Position numbers and translations under genes: made by a program. From Bordetella parapertussis (GTDB lineage Bacteria > Pseudomonadota > Gammaproteobacteria > Burkholderiales > Burkholderiaceae_B), in assembly GCA_945895265.1 (NCBI GenBank), contig CAMDEF010000034.1, positions 1 through 45,035 of the forward strand: a DNA stretch of 45,035 nucleotides, written 5' to 3'. Position 1 is the first letter of the stretch; the number at the start of each line of letters is the position of its first letter. The notes under the pieces were generated by a model. That model did no database searches and was not told the origin of the DNA. It was given only the letters and a program-made list of their open reading frames with translations. Positions 8,356 through 19,114 of this stretch are shown here, in pieces.

Positions 8356-8387
8356 GTATTGATTGATCGATTTTATCATCACAATAC
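8356..8387. promoter_or_regulatory. Candidate autoregulatory dyad of the mazEF operon
   Basis: GTATTG (8356-8361) and CAATAC (8382-8387) form an inverted repeat with 20 bases between the arms, 17-48 bp upstream of the antitoxin start. Seven of eight bases match if the arms are extended by two. MazE-type antitoxins commonly bind dyads in this position. No experimental or database support is available. Confidence 0.35.
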
Positions 8388-8462
8388 CTAGAATGTAAAA
8401 CAATGTATTACTTCTGTACAGCCACAAAGGTTGTGTGAATTGCGTTTTTTGTCGCGAGTCAC

Positions 8463-8876
8463 TTACCTACCACTCTTGCCACCCACCAACCAAAGTGCCG
8501 TCGGACCAAGCAATTTAGAAATGCGATGGCGATGTTTTGCAAAAAAACGATAGCCTAGCGCAAGCAATGGGGCAAGGGTCTTGCGAGACATCATCCAAGC
8601 TAAACGAGGCAACCCTGCACGTCGATACGCCTCACCAAATACTGCAGGCCCTTTTATAACGAGGCCGTTATCAAACTGCCCAACCATCTCGGCCAGCGCT
8701 TGCGAACAACTGACGCCCACAGCGCGTTCATCGTAGAGATCAGAGTTAATGTCAACAAACGCAAGTAAGCCAGCTTGATTTCGACGCGACAAGAACACAA
8801 TCTCTGCCTGACATAAGGGGCACTTGCCATCAAAAAACAACGTGAGTCTCGGCAAATCAGCGTTCTTCAAAGCCAT
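8463..8876 (-). CDS. DCC-family (DUF393) thiol-disulfide oxidoreductase-like protein
   Basis: Protein of 137 residues in the DUF393/DCC family, named for the conserved DxxCxxC motif, seen here as FFDGKCPLCQAE near residues 14-25. The family has a thioredoxin-like beta-alpha-beta start, but its reaction is not established. The middle carries the typical FGEAYRRAGLPRLAW segment, where these proteins list a prospective cofactor or substrate pocket. No signal peptide is seen. It is monocistronic on this strand. The length is normal for the family. Confidence 0.88.
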   Translation of the reverse strand: MALKNADLPRLTLFFDGKCPLCQAEIVFLSRRNQAGLLAFVDINSDLYDERAVGVSCSQALAEMVGQFDNGLVIKGPAVFGEAYRRAGLPRLAWMMSRKTLAPLLALGYRFFAKHRHRISKLLGPTALWLVGGKSGR

Positions 8877-9049
8877 TCCGTCATTTAAAAAGTGGTCACT
8901 TTAGTTTAATCGACCCTCGCACTTGAATGCTTGATCATCGCTGACCACTGAGCAAGGTCATCTTCAAAGCGCTTGGCTCAGGCAGATGAAGGTTACACCG
9001 AGGCTACGTCAAAGCCCTGCTCCACGAACTGAGCGATTAGAGCTTAATC

Positions 9050-9085
9050 TTGACTGAAGCTTGAAATGTTATATATTGATATATA
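9050..9085 (+). promoter_or_regulatory. Promoter with overlapping palindromic operator
   Basis: TTGACT (9050-9055), a 16-bp spacer and TATATT (9072-9077) make a good sigma-70 promoter. The dyad TATATA-TTGA-TATATA (9070-9085) covers the -10. The gene two positions downstream in the operon encodes a GntR/UTRA regulator, and AT-rich dyads in this position fit autorepression. The remaining part of the 8877-9163 gap shows no gene. Confidence 0.55.
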
Positions 9086-9163
9086 GTACGTAAATCAGTC
9101 ATGCATCGCGCGATTAACCCGCGCCCGCACCAGCTCCCGACGCAGAACCTCTCTAGCATTTTT

Positions 9164-10081
9164 ATGAACTCAGAAAAATTTGATGGCGTAATGCATCCAG
9201 ACAAGCGAGTTGGTTTCATCGGTCTTGGCCTGATGGGAGGTGGCATGGCGATGAATATTCTAAAAAAACATGGCCAGCTCAATGTTTGTGATCCCGACGA
9301 GGCCGCAGTCGCACGCCTCGTCGCACTGGGCGCAATACGTATGGCCTCAGCCCAAGAGCTTGGGGCGGCGTGCGATATCGTGTTGCTGTCTTTACCCGAC
9401 CCTGCAATCTCTCTCGCAATTGCCTTAGGCCCCGACGGTCTAGCTGAGCATCTTGCACCAGAATCAGTCGTCATCGGGATGTCTACCGATGGCATTGACG
9501 CTGTCCGTCAGTTACACGCCGCCTTTCAAGCGCGTGGCATCAGTTTTATCGATTGCCCTGTTGGCAAGGGGCCGCCAGCCGCTGCGGCAGGGGATCTACG
9601 CCTGTTTGCATCTGGCGACCAGGCGACTTGCACTTCGCTGCATTGGCTTTTATCGATGATGGGCAGCACGATCGATTACTGTGGCCCAGTGGGCTCGGGC
9701 CAAGCCATCAAACTCGCTAACAATTTGTTGTCGTGTGGCTACGGCGCTTTGATTTCTGAAGCCTATGCCATGGTTAAACAGGCAGGTGCAGATCTGAATA
9801 TTTTCTGCGATGCGCTACCGCAAACTGCAGCAAACAGTTGGCCGCTGCAAAACGTCTTCATTGCCAAGGCGTTTCAGGGCGACTTTACCCCTTACTTTCG
9901 GTTATCAGCTGCCCACAAAGACTACAAGCTTGCGATCGCAATGGCCGACGCGCTAGGAACCCCGAGCCGAACAGCAAAAACCGTACTCGAGTACTACACC
10001 CTCGCGACGCAGGCAGGTCACGGTGCCCGCGATTTTGGTGCCTTGGCACTTGTCAATAACCCAGAGCTACTACGTGAGTAA
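9164..10081 (+). CDS. NAD(P)-dependent beta-hydroxyacid dehydrogenase (3-hydroxyisobutyrate dehydrogenase family)
   Basis: Oxidoreductase of about 305 residues. The N-terminal Rossmann domain has VGFIGLGLMGGGMA. The substrate loop reads DCPVGKGPPAAAAG where the family usually has D-x-P-V-S-G-G. The catalytic lysine lies in IKLANNLL. The C-terminal helical dimerisation domain is intact. The frame is open from ATG 9101, but the first 20 residues look non-homologous; I prefer ATG 9164, and ATG 9191 is also possible. None has a strong ribosome binding site. It overlaps the next gene by 8 bp. It probably oxidises a hydroxyacid intermediate of the compound handled by this operon. The altered substrate loop argues against 3-hydroxyisobutyrate itself. 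Confidence 0.88.
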   Translation: MNSEKFDGVMHPDKRVGFIGLGLMGGGMAMNILKKHGQLNVCDPDEAAVARLVALGAIRMASAQELGAACDIVLLSLPDPAISLAIALGPDGLAEHLAPESVVIGMSTDGIDAVRQLHAAFQARGISFIDCPVGKGPPAAAAGDLRLFASGDQATCTSLHWLLSMMGSTIDYCGPVGSGQAIKLANNLLSCGYGALISEAYAMVKQAGADLNIFCDALPQTAANSWPLQNVFIAKAFQGDFTPYFRLSAAHKDYKLAIAMADALGTPSRTAKTVLEYYTLATQAGHGARDFGALALVNNPELLRE

Positions 10082-10937
10082 GACAGACTCTGCGCCGGCA
10101 CGCAAGCGCCCGACCACAAAGCGCAAGCCGCCAAGCCCGGCGGCAGATGCTCTGATCAGCTTGCATCGCAACAGTCCGGTTGCCATGCACCGCCAGTTGG
10201 CTCAGCACTTACGCGACGCGATCACGACCGGCGTTTATAAACAGGGCGACCGCATCGCAACCGAGCAAGAGCTTTCTCTGAAATATGGTGTCTCGCGCAT
10301 CACCGCCAGGCAAGCTGTCATTCAACTCGTATCTGAAAACCTTCTAGTTCGTCGCCAAGGAAAAGGAACCTTCGTCACTGCACGTCCCGTTAAGCATGAT
10401 CTCGTCGAACTACACGGTTTCTTTGATGCGTTAGTCGCCAGGGGGATTCATCCTGAGATGCAGTTGATCGAGTTCAGCAAACTAGGACCACCGGCACGCG
10501 TTTCTGAAAAACTACAGTCAGACAACAAACAAGTCACCTACTGGAAAAGGCTGTATTGCCGCGACGGCGAGCCGTTTGCTGTTGCTTGGGTCTATCTGGC
10601 GCCACAAGTCACCGGAGTAACGCGCGCCTTAGCCGAGAAGCACACGTCTTACCATATCATCGAGTCGCTTCGTCAGTTAAAGATCGCTCACGCCGATATT
10701 TCAATTCGCGCACAACTTTCGGATGCCAAGACACGTAAGCTGTTGCGCATGCCGCCAGGCACCCCGTTGATCGCGCTCGAAAGAGTTTCGTATTTGTCTG
10801 ACAACACCCCTATTGAATACGCTCTTTATTGTGCCCACGCAGATTCGTATGAATACGCTTTTCGGGTCAACAGCAAAATCAACGCTGCAGGTGCCTTAAC
10901 GCGAAGATCCACTGAGCGCTCAGAACTATTTGCCTGA
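10074..10937 (+). CDS. GntR-family (HutC/UTRA type) transcriptional regulator
   Basis: Regulator of about 287 residues. A basic low-complexity leader (about residues 1-30) is followed by a GntR winged helix (AQHLRDAITTGVYKQGD, then the recognition region YGVSRITARQAVIQL) and a UTRA effector domain from about residue 120, with typical PPGTPLIALERVSYLSD and PIEYALYCAHAD motifs. The start is GTG 10074, overlapping the dehydrogenase stop by 8 bp, which suggests coupling. The open frame reaches back to 10023 but overlaps the dehydrogenase too deeply. HutC-type members usually repress their own operon and release DNA when a small molecule binds. The dyad at 9070-9085 is the best operator candidate. 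Confidence 0.93.
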   Translation: MSKTDSAPARKRPTTKRKPPSPAADALISLHRNSPVAMHRQLAQHLRDAITTGVYKQGDRIATEQELSLKYGVSRITARQAVIQLVSENLLVRRQGKGTFVTARPVKHDLVELHGFFDALVARGIHPEMQLIEFSKLGPPARVSEKLQSDNKQVTYWKRLYCRDGEPFAVAWVYLAPQVTGVTRALAEKHTSYHIIESLRQLKIAHADISIRAQLSDAKTRKLLRMPPGTPLIALERVSYLSDNTPIEYALYCAHADSYEYAFRVNSKINAAGALTRRSTERSELFA

Positions 10938-11011
10938 CACAACGACTCATTCATCTTTACCCGAAACAACGAAATATTCATCTCTGCCTAACACAACGAC
11001 TCGTTCAATTA
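10931..11011 (+). repeat. Three tandem imperfect 27-bp repeats
   Basis: Units at 10931-10957, 10958-10984 and 10985-11011 share the frame CCTGACACAACGACTCATTC with substitutions. They begin inside the last codons of the GntR gene and run towards the DUF3604 start. Because 27 is a multiple of three, the repeats are also open in the DUF3604 frame, encoding a nine-residue threonine/serine-rich motif. Confidence 0.75.
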
Positions 11012-11046
11012 AATGTGTAAACCAGCTAACAAACGAAGGGCCCAAC

Positions 11047-13290
11047 ATGTCACAACCTAACTATCTTTCTGAGCGCATGGGTAGTGCGACCGTCTCACCT
11101 TCGGGGTCTTTCGAGGCAGGCAGTTTTCAGTCTTTCACGCTGGTATACACGGCAGGCTACTTCGGCGTGGATGACACGGGTTCACTCAAGATTGTTCACC
11201 GTTTTGCAAGCGACATGGGTCGGCCTCAATGGAGCGACCCCACTGCAGCAAACTACACCACAGTTGTTGCCTCAAACGGTGCAATCCTTGAAGTACAGTA
11301 TGACGGCAAGCGCAATGTCAGACCTTGGGACAAGACCTTGTTCATTCGGGTTGTTCGCGGTTTTCTTCGCGAAGGCGATCAAATCATAGTGTGCTTTGGC
11401 GACCGCTCAAAGGGCTCACCTGGCATGCGGATTCAAACGTTTGCAGAGCCCACTTTTGAGTTTCGTGTCTTAGTCGACCCATTTGCGACCTATCGTTATT
11501 CAGGCCTGCCTGAACAGCCCTGTATCGCCGTCGTCGCGGGCCCGCCAGTGACGTGGAAAGCCATTCTGCCCACCCTACGCAACTGCGGACAAACATTCAG
11601 TCTTGGCTTCAAAGGTGAGGATAAATGGGGTAACCCGAGCGATCAGATGCAAGGTGTCTTCACGCTGCGTGCCAGTCAACCGATCGAAGGACTACCTGAA
11701 CGCATCGACATGCAGCGCGGCCAACATGCGATTAGGCTCGATCGCCTAACAATTCACACACCTTGTGATGTCACCATCGCGGTCTATGACGCAACAGAAA
11801 AATTACTGTGCGTGAGCAATCCCTTGCGTATCGTTTCAAACGCCCCACTCTTGCACTACTGGGCTGATTTGCACGGACAATCCGAAGAAACGATTGGCAC
11901 CAATTCAGCTCGCGAACTGATTGAATTTGCTCGCGACAGGGCGTTTCTGGATGCGATGAGCCATCAAGGCAATGACTTTCAGATTACGACTCCCTTTTGG
12001 AATCATCTGAACGAACTAACGGCTGAGTTCAACGAAAATGGTCGCTTCATCATCTACCCCGGTTATGAGTGGTCAGGCAACACTGGCTTAGGCGGTGATC
12101 GCAACGTCATGTTCATGCATGAAGGTCGTCAAATTCATCGGTCCTCGCACGCCTTGGTAGACGATCTGGCCGACGTTGCCAGTGATGCAAATAGTGCGAA
12201 TGATTTATTCGATGCCTTAAAAAACGAAGATGCCGTTGTCTTCGCCCATATCGGTGGCCGCTATGCTGACATCACGATCGCGCACGATTTACGTATCGAA
12301 AAATCAGTCGAAGTTCATTCAGACTGGGGCACCTTTGAATGGTTGATTCACGATGCCTTCGAGCAGGGGTATAGAGTCGGCATTCTCGCGAACTCTGATG
12401 GTCACAAAGGACGTCATGGCGCCAGCCATCCTGGTGCCTCTCTGTTTGGTGCCTATGGCGGCTTGTCGTGCTTGCTCGCCCGTGACCTCACTCGCGAAGC
12501 CTTGTTTGAAGCGTTACGCAAGCGCCATCACTACGCCACAACTGGGTGCAGAGTCCTGCTTGATGTTCGCGCAAAGTTCGATCACGAGGCCAAACTGTTC
12601 GCAGATGACCCCAACATGGGTGCAACAACGAGCTCTTTAGTAAAAACAGCCCTCATGGGGGACATTCTCGAAGCTCAAGATGCCTACGTTGAACTTAAGA
12701 TAGAGGCAATCGGTTCTGCGGCGATCGAACGCGTTGAAATTCGCAACAGGCTTGAGGTTCTAGAAACCTATCGTCCCTACCAGCCCAACGAGCTCGGTCG
12801 GCGTATCCGCGTCATCTGGGAAGGCTCAGAATACCGCGGACGCGGAAGACAGACGGTCTGGGATGGCCATTGTGCGATCGAGGGCAATCGAGTCGAACGT
12901 ATGTCTCAATTCAATATGTGGAACCTGGATAAACAAGTTGTCCTTAAAGATCCGCAACACCTCGAATGGTCCGCTTTAACAACGGGCGGCTTTGGCGGCT
13001 TTGATATCTGGCTAGACGACCCTCAAGCCGGTACACTGAGTATCGATACTCCGTTGGTCAAATGCAAGATCGCTATCGCCGACATTGGCCTCGAAGACAT
13101 GGTCTTTGAAGCCGGCGGGATTAAGCGTCAGCTTCGTATCTTCAGATTGCCCGACGAGAATCACCATCATGCAGTCGATATTTCGCGGCGTATCAAAATC
13201 AACGATCACGTTGATAACGCTTTGTATGTTTGTCTAACTCAAGAAAACGGGCATCTCATATGGTCAAGTCCAATTTACGTCACGCGCTAA
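11047..13290 (+). CDS. DUF3604 protein with PHP-like metallohydrolase core
   Basis: Large protein of 747 residues in the DUF3604 family. Residues about 1-265 look like beta-rich domains. The central part has PHP-like metal motifs: YWADLHGQSEETIG, then DAMSHQGND, YPGYEWSG, VFAHIGGRYAD, VEVHSDWG and ILANSDGHKGRHG. A beta-rich tail closes the chain. PHP enzymes hydrolyse phosphoesters or amides with bound metals; no DUF3604 reaction is established to my knowledge. No signal peptide is visible, so it is probably cytoplasmic. ATG 11047 has GAAGGG six bases upstream; the frame is open back to TTG 10930 through the 27-bp repeats, which I treat as leader. It overlaps the following Bug gene by 31 bp and shares the operon with a sulfatase. 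Confidence 0.87.
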   Translation: MSQPNYLSERMGSATVSPSGSFEAGSFQSFTLVYTAGYFGVDDTGSLKIVHRFASDMGRPQWSDPTAANYTTVVASNGAILEVQYDGKRNVRPWDKTLFIRVVRGFLREGDQIIVCFGDRSKGSPGMRIQTFAEPTFEFRVLVDPFATYRYSGLPEQPCIAVVAGPPVTWKAILPTLRNCGQTFSLGFKGEDKWGNPSDQMQGVFTLRASQPIEGLPERIDMQRGQHAIRLDRLTIHTPCDVTIAVYDATEKLLCVSNPLRIVSNAPLLHYWADLHGQSEETIGTNSARELIEFARDRAFLDAMSHQGNDFQITTPFWNHLNELTAEFNENGRFIIYPGYEWSGNTGLGGDRNVMFMHEGRQIHRSSHALVDDLADVASDANSANDLFDALKNEDAVVFAHIGGRYADITIAHDLRIEKSVEVHSDWGTFEWLIHDAFEQGYRVGILANSDGHKGRHGASHPGASLFGAYGGLSCLLARDLTREALFEALRKRHHYATTGCRVLLDVRAKFDHEAKLFADDPNMGATTSSLVKTALMGDILEAQDAYVELKIEAIGSAAIERVEIRNRLEVLETYRPYQPNELGRRIRVIWEGSEYRGRGRQTVWDGHCAIEGNRVERMSQFNMWNLDKQVVLKDPQHLEWSALTTGGFGGFDIWLDDPQAGTLSIDTPLVKCKIAIADIGLEDMVFEAGGIKRQLRIFRLPDENHHHAVDISRRIKINDHVDNALYVCLTQENGHLIWSSPIYVTR

Positions 13291-14285
13291 AAGACGGGCG
13301 ATATTTCGTCAACACGTCGCGGTGGTTGAGCGTTTGTATCGCCCTGGTCTTAGGAGCAGTCTTCAGCCTGCCCGCTAGCGCTCAAGACTATCCTGACAAA
13401 CCGCTACGACTCGTCATCCCTTGGCCAGCGGGCGGGCTGGTGGATATTGCAGGTCGCACCGCCGCGAAAGTGCTTCAGCCTTCGCTCAAACAAACAATCG
13501 TCGTCGAGAACAAACTCGGGGCCGGTGGCATTCTGGGTGCTGATTCGGTTGCCAAAGCCCCCGCAGATGGCTACACACTGTTGTTAACAACATCAGCCCT
13601 CAGCATCAATGCCGTGTTGCGCACGAAGATGCCTTTTGACATGTCTGCTGATTTGGCGCCCATCGCACTAATCGCTTGGGCACCTTCGGTGCTCGTGGCA
13701 AGCCCACGACTCAAGGTGACAAGCGTGCAAGAGCTGATCGCGCTTGCAAAAACTCAACCCGGCAAGCTCACCTACGCGTCGGCAGGAGTTGGCTCGCCGG
13801 CCCACCTTTCAGCAGAACTGTTTAAGACCTTGGCCGGAATTGACTTATTACATGTCCCGTACAAAGGCGCACCCCAGGCGATGACCGATGTAATTGCGGG
13901 TGAGGTAGATTTATTGTTTGCCAATGCGACCGTCGCCATCCCGCAAATCAAAGCGAATAAAATTCGTGCGTTGGCGGTCACAAGCGCAAAGCCCTATGCG
14001 GGCTTGCCAGACTTGCCGACCATGGCGCAAGCAGGTGTTTTGCAATTTGAGGCCGACCAATGGTTAGGCATCTTCGCGCCCTCAGGCACACCAGAAAATA
14101 TCTTGACACTGCTGCATCGTGACATTGGCAAGGCACTGGTGAACGACGAAGTGCGCGCGACGCTCGAACAAAATGGCATGACTACCGCCGTCTTGGCGAG
14201 CAGGGTCGACTTCAAAAACTTTTTGCTGCAAGATAAAGAGAAGTGGGCTGGTGTTGTCAGTGCCGCTAATATCCCTAAAGAATAA
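13260..14285 (+). CDS. Bug/TctC-family solute-binding protein
   Basis: Periplasmic receptor of 341 residues. A long N-region is followed by a hydrophobic core (about residues 33-48) and a cleavage-like site ASAQDYPDK. The Bug motifs are LRLVIPWPAGGLVDIAGR, VVENKLGAGGILGADSVAK, GYTLLLTTSALSINAVL and HVPYKGAPQAMTD. Start ATG 13260 sits inside the end of the DUF3604 gene (31-bp overlap), so translation is likely coupled. No membrane partner genes are in the window. It presumably delivers the compound that the DUF3604 protein and sulfatase act on (inference). Confidence 0.94.
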   Translation: MVKSNLRHALKDGRYFVNTSRWLSVCIALVLGAVFSLPASAQDYPDKPLRLVIPWPAGGLVDIAGRTAAKVLQPSLKQTIVVENKLGAGGILGADSVAKAPADGYTLLLTTSALSINAVLRTKMPFDMSADLAPIALIAWAPSVLVASPRLKVTSVQELIALAKTQPGKLTYASAGVGSPAHLSAELFKTLAGIDLLHVPYKGAPQAMTDVIAGEVDLLFANATVAIPQIKANKIRALAVTSAKPYAGLPDLPTMAQAGVLQFEADQWLGIFAPSGTPENILTLLHRDIGKALVNDEVRATLEQNGMTTAVLASRVDFKNFLLQDKEKWAGVVSAANIPKE

Positions 14286-14295
14286 AACTCACACC

Positions 14296-16596
14296 ATGCC
14301 CAAAGATCAAGCAAGTTCACTCATTTGGCCAACGTTCAATGGCCGTGTTGGCAAAACCCTTGCTGAGTCGACCCCACACTGGAACACCCCAAGCCGGGCG
14401 CCGGCGGGTGCACCAAACGTGATTGTGATCCTCATGGATGATATGGGGTATTCAGATCTCGGTTGTTTTGGTGGCGAAATTGAGACCCCAAACATCGATG
14501 CCTTGGCGGCAAATGGGCTTCGCTTTACGAACTACACAACCGTGCCGATGTGTACGCCCGCCCGCGCCGCCTTACTGACCGGTAAAAACCCCCACAGCGT
14601 TGGTTGCGGTTGGTTATCGCACAATGACCCTGGGTTTCCGGGCTACAAGGGCGAGATCGCCCCCGACACACCCACCATTGCTGAAGTGATGCGACAACAT
14701 CACTATGCGACGATGGCAGCCGGAAAATGGCACAACACCTACGACCGAAATAATTTCCCCGGCGCTGACAATAGCTCTTGGCCTGTTCAACGAGGCTTTG
14801 ATCAGTTTTATGGTTTTATGGCACCTGAAACCAGCTACTTTCAGCCCGACAATATGATGGAGGGCAATCAGTTAGCCAGCGCGCTGCGCTATCCAGAAGG
14901 ATACTTCGCGCCTGACGACTACACCGGACGTGCAATCGACTGGATTGCCCAGCAAAAAAGCTGTGCCCCAGAAACACCTTTTTTTCTTTATCTGGCTTTT
15001 CAAACCCCCCATGGCCCTCTGCAAGCAAAACCCGCAGACTTGGCACGGTATCGTGGACGCTACGACTTAGGTTGGGACGCGATGCGCGAGCAACGCTTTG
15101 AGCGCCAACGCGCAAATGACCTGATCGAACCCACCGCAGGCTTCGCTCCTCGTAACCCCGGGGTGCCCGCATGGGCAGACATGAACCCAGACGAGCAAGC
15201 GTTATTTGCGCGTTATATGGAAGTCTACGCCGCGCTAGTCGATAACGCCGACCAAAACGTTGGTCGCCTTGTTCAATGCCTAAAAGACACTGGGCAACTC
15301 GACAACACAATCATCATGATCACCTCGGATAACGGCGCGAACTCTGTCGCTGGCCCCAAAGGTGTCATGAACTTAATTGGTCGCCGAGTGGGCGCAGTCG
15401 ATAACATGGCGTTAAACCTGCAACTACTCAAAGACGGTGAGGTCGGCGGAGAGCACACCTATATTTGCTACCCAACCGGTTGGACACAAGTCAGCAACAC
15501 GCCCTATCGCTTTTTCAAACGCACCCCAATGGCGGGCGGTATCCGTGTACCACTTGTCGTGCACTGGCCTGCCGGAATTTCTGACCCGGGCGCCCTACGT
15601 CGCCAGTGGACCCACGTGACAGATATCTTGCCAACCTTAATGGATGTTACCGGCGCCGCTCGACCCGAACACTTCAAGGGGTATCAAACTCGAGGGCTTG
15701 ATGGGGTCAGCTTTGCGAGCGCCTTGAAAGATTCAACAGCCCCTGCTAGGCGTGAGCGTCAATACTACGAACTACAAGGCAATCGTGCCTACATCTCTGG
15801 TCAATGGAAAATCGTTTCGCTACAAACCCCAGACAAGGCGATCGACCTCGATAATTGGATGTTGTTCAACTTAGAGCAGGATCCAGCTGAGTTGACTGAT
15901 CAGGCAAGCACGCACCCTGAGATCGTGGCCAAACTGATTGCTGAGTTTGACGCAGATGCAGGCACAAACTACGTCTATCCAATCGACACTCGCAATGAAA
16001 GTCGCAACACCACCTTTCCGCCGTACGAGCAAAGTCGGCTGTTCATCGAACGTGATTTTTTCCGAACGGCACATTCGATACCTGGGCTACTTTTTACGCC
16101 CATGGTAGGAGATCGCAGTTACGTCATGCGTGCAAATTTCGACTGGCAGGCAGGCGATGAAGGCGTAATTTTTGCGTTAGGCGATAGATTCTGCGGCATG
16201 ACCCTATTTGTTGAAGACAGCGCGTTACATTTTGTGTATCAGTGGTGGCATAGCCCAAAAACCGTCACTCCCATCACCTTAAGCAGTGGCGCGCAAGTCT
16301 TCGAATTCAGCTATCACGCAACGGGTGACCGCAAAGGCAATGCCGATATCACTCTGAATGGTGTGCAGCTCTTTAACAAAGTTGATTTGTCGCCAAGCTT
16401 GTTACGCATCCCAAGTTGCGGGCTGAGTATCGGCATCTCACGGCGCACAGCCGTTAGCGAGCGCTACGAACATAAAGGCGCCTTTGAGTACACCGGCAAC
16501 ATCGATCGTCTGCGGATAACGCCTGGTGAATTAGCGCCAGCGAGCCTCGAAGAACCCAGCGAGGAGATCTATCAGGATAGGCTGCGGCACTCTTAA
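14296..16596 (+). CDS. Type I sulfatase (arylsulfatase-like, formylglycine enzyme)
   Basis: Sulfatase of 766 residues. The metal-binding start is VIVILMDDMGYSDLGCFGG. The formylglycine signature PMCTPARAALLTG matches the consensus exactly, with Cys86 as the residue to be oxidised. Further active-site segments are AAGKWHNT and the late MITSDNGAN. Residues after about 560 form an extra beta-rich C-terminal domain, as in the large arylsulfatases. No signal peptide is seen, so it probably works in the cytoplasm. I start at ATG 14296, just after the Bug stop; the longer frame overlaps Bug. It hydrolyses an O-sulfate ester; the substrate is unknown. A formylglycine-generating enzyme is needed and is not in this window. 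Confidence 0.95.
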   Translation: MPKDQASSLIWPTFNGRVGKTLAESTPHWNTPSRAPAGAPNVIVILMDDMGYSDLGCFGGEIETPNIDALAANGLRFTNYTTVPMCTPARAALLTGKNPHSVGCGWLSHNDPGFPGYKGEIAPDTPTIAEVMRQHHYATMAAGKWHNTYDRNNFPGADNSSWPVQRGFDQFYGFMAPETSYFQPDNMMEGNQLASALRYPEGYFAPDDYTGRAIDWIAQQKSCAPETPFFLYLAFQTPHGPLQAKPADLARYRGRYDLGWDAMREQRFERQRANDLIEPTAGFAPRNPGVPAWADMNPDEQALFARYMEVYAALVDNADQNVGRLVQCLKDTGQLDNTIIMITSDNGANSVAGPKGVMNLIGRRVGAVDNMALNLQLLKDGEVGGEHTYICYPTGWTQVSNTPYRFFKRTPMAGGIRVPLVVHWPAGISDPGALRRQWTHVTDILPTLMDVTGAARPEHFKGYQTRGLDGVSFASALKDSTAPARRERQYYELQGNRAYISGQWKIVSLQTPDKAIDLDNWMLFNLEQDPAELTDQASTHPEIVAKLIAEFDADAGTNYVYPIDTRNESRNTTFPPYEQSRLFIERDFFRTAHSIPGLLFTPMVGDRSYVMRANFDWQAGDEGVIFALGDRFCGMTLFVEDSALHFVYQWWHSPKTVTPITLSSGAQVFEFSYHATGDRKGNADITLNGVQLFNKVDLSPSLLRIPSCGLSIGISRRTAVSERYEHKGAFEYTGNIDRLRITPGELAPASLEEPSEEIYQDRLRHS

Positions 16597-16703
16597 AGAG
16601 TTGACTCAGCTTGGTTGTCGCTTAGACCATCATTTCAGCTATATTGGCAGCTAGTCGAGTAAAAAAATTGTTCGGCAGTATCACACTCAAGTCCCCTACT
16701 TGA

Positions 16704-18988
<2,285 letters not shown>

Positions 18989-19010
<22 letters not shown>

Positions 19011-19037
19011 GTAATGAGCGCCTCTAGACTGAGACGG
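18989..19037. terminator. Long hairpin downstream of katG
   Basis: Arms 18989-19010 and 19016-19037 (CCGTCTC..TCTAGA.GCGCTC against GAGCGC.TCTAGA..GAGACGG) are nearly complementary over 22 bases with a 5-base loop. The hairpin sits between convergent genes. No strong U-run follows, so termination is likely but not certain. Confidence 0.6.
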
Positions 19038-19038
19038 G

Positions 19039-19065
19039 TTAAACGCTAACAGACCTAGCGTTTAA
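19039..19065. terminator. Second hairpin between katG and the convergent hydratase gene
   Basis: TTAAACGCTA and TAGCGTTTAA are perfect 10-bp arms (19039-19048, 19056-19065) with a 7-base loop. The A/T-rich base of the stem would give short U-runs on both strands, so it could act as a bidirectional terminator. Confidence 0.65.
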
Positions 19066-19083
19066 GATTTGAGAGCAGATGCG

Positions 19084-19110
19084 TTGAGCGCAGAAGACTT
19101 CAGCGCTCAA
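19084..19110. terminator. Third hairpin at the end of the enoyl-CoA hydratase gene
   Basis: TTGAGCGC (19084-19091) and GCGCTCAA (19103-19110) are perfect 8-bp arms with an 11-base loop, lying 5 bp beyond the hydratase stop. It probably terminates the minus-strand operon. Confidence 0.6.
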
Positions 19111-19114
19111 TCGT

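Noticed and set aside
8993..9043. Minus-strand open stretch ending VEQGFDVASV before TAA
   Set aside because: Only 16 codons between stops. It could be the tail of a lost gene, but nothing supports a family match.
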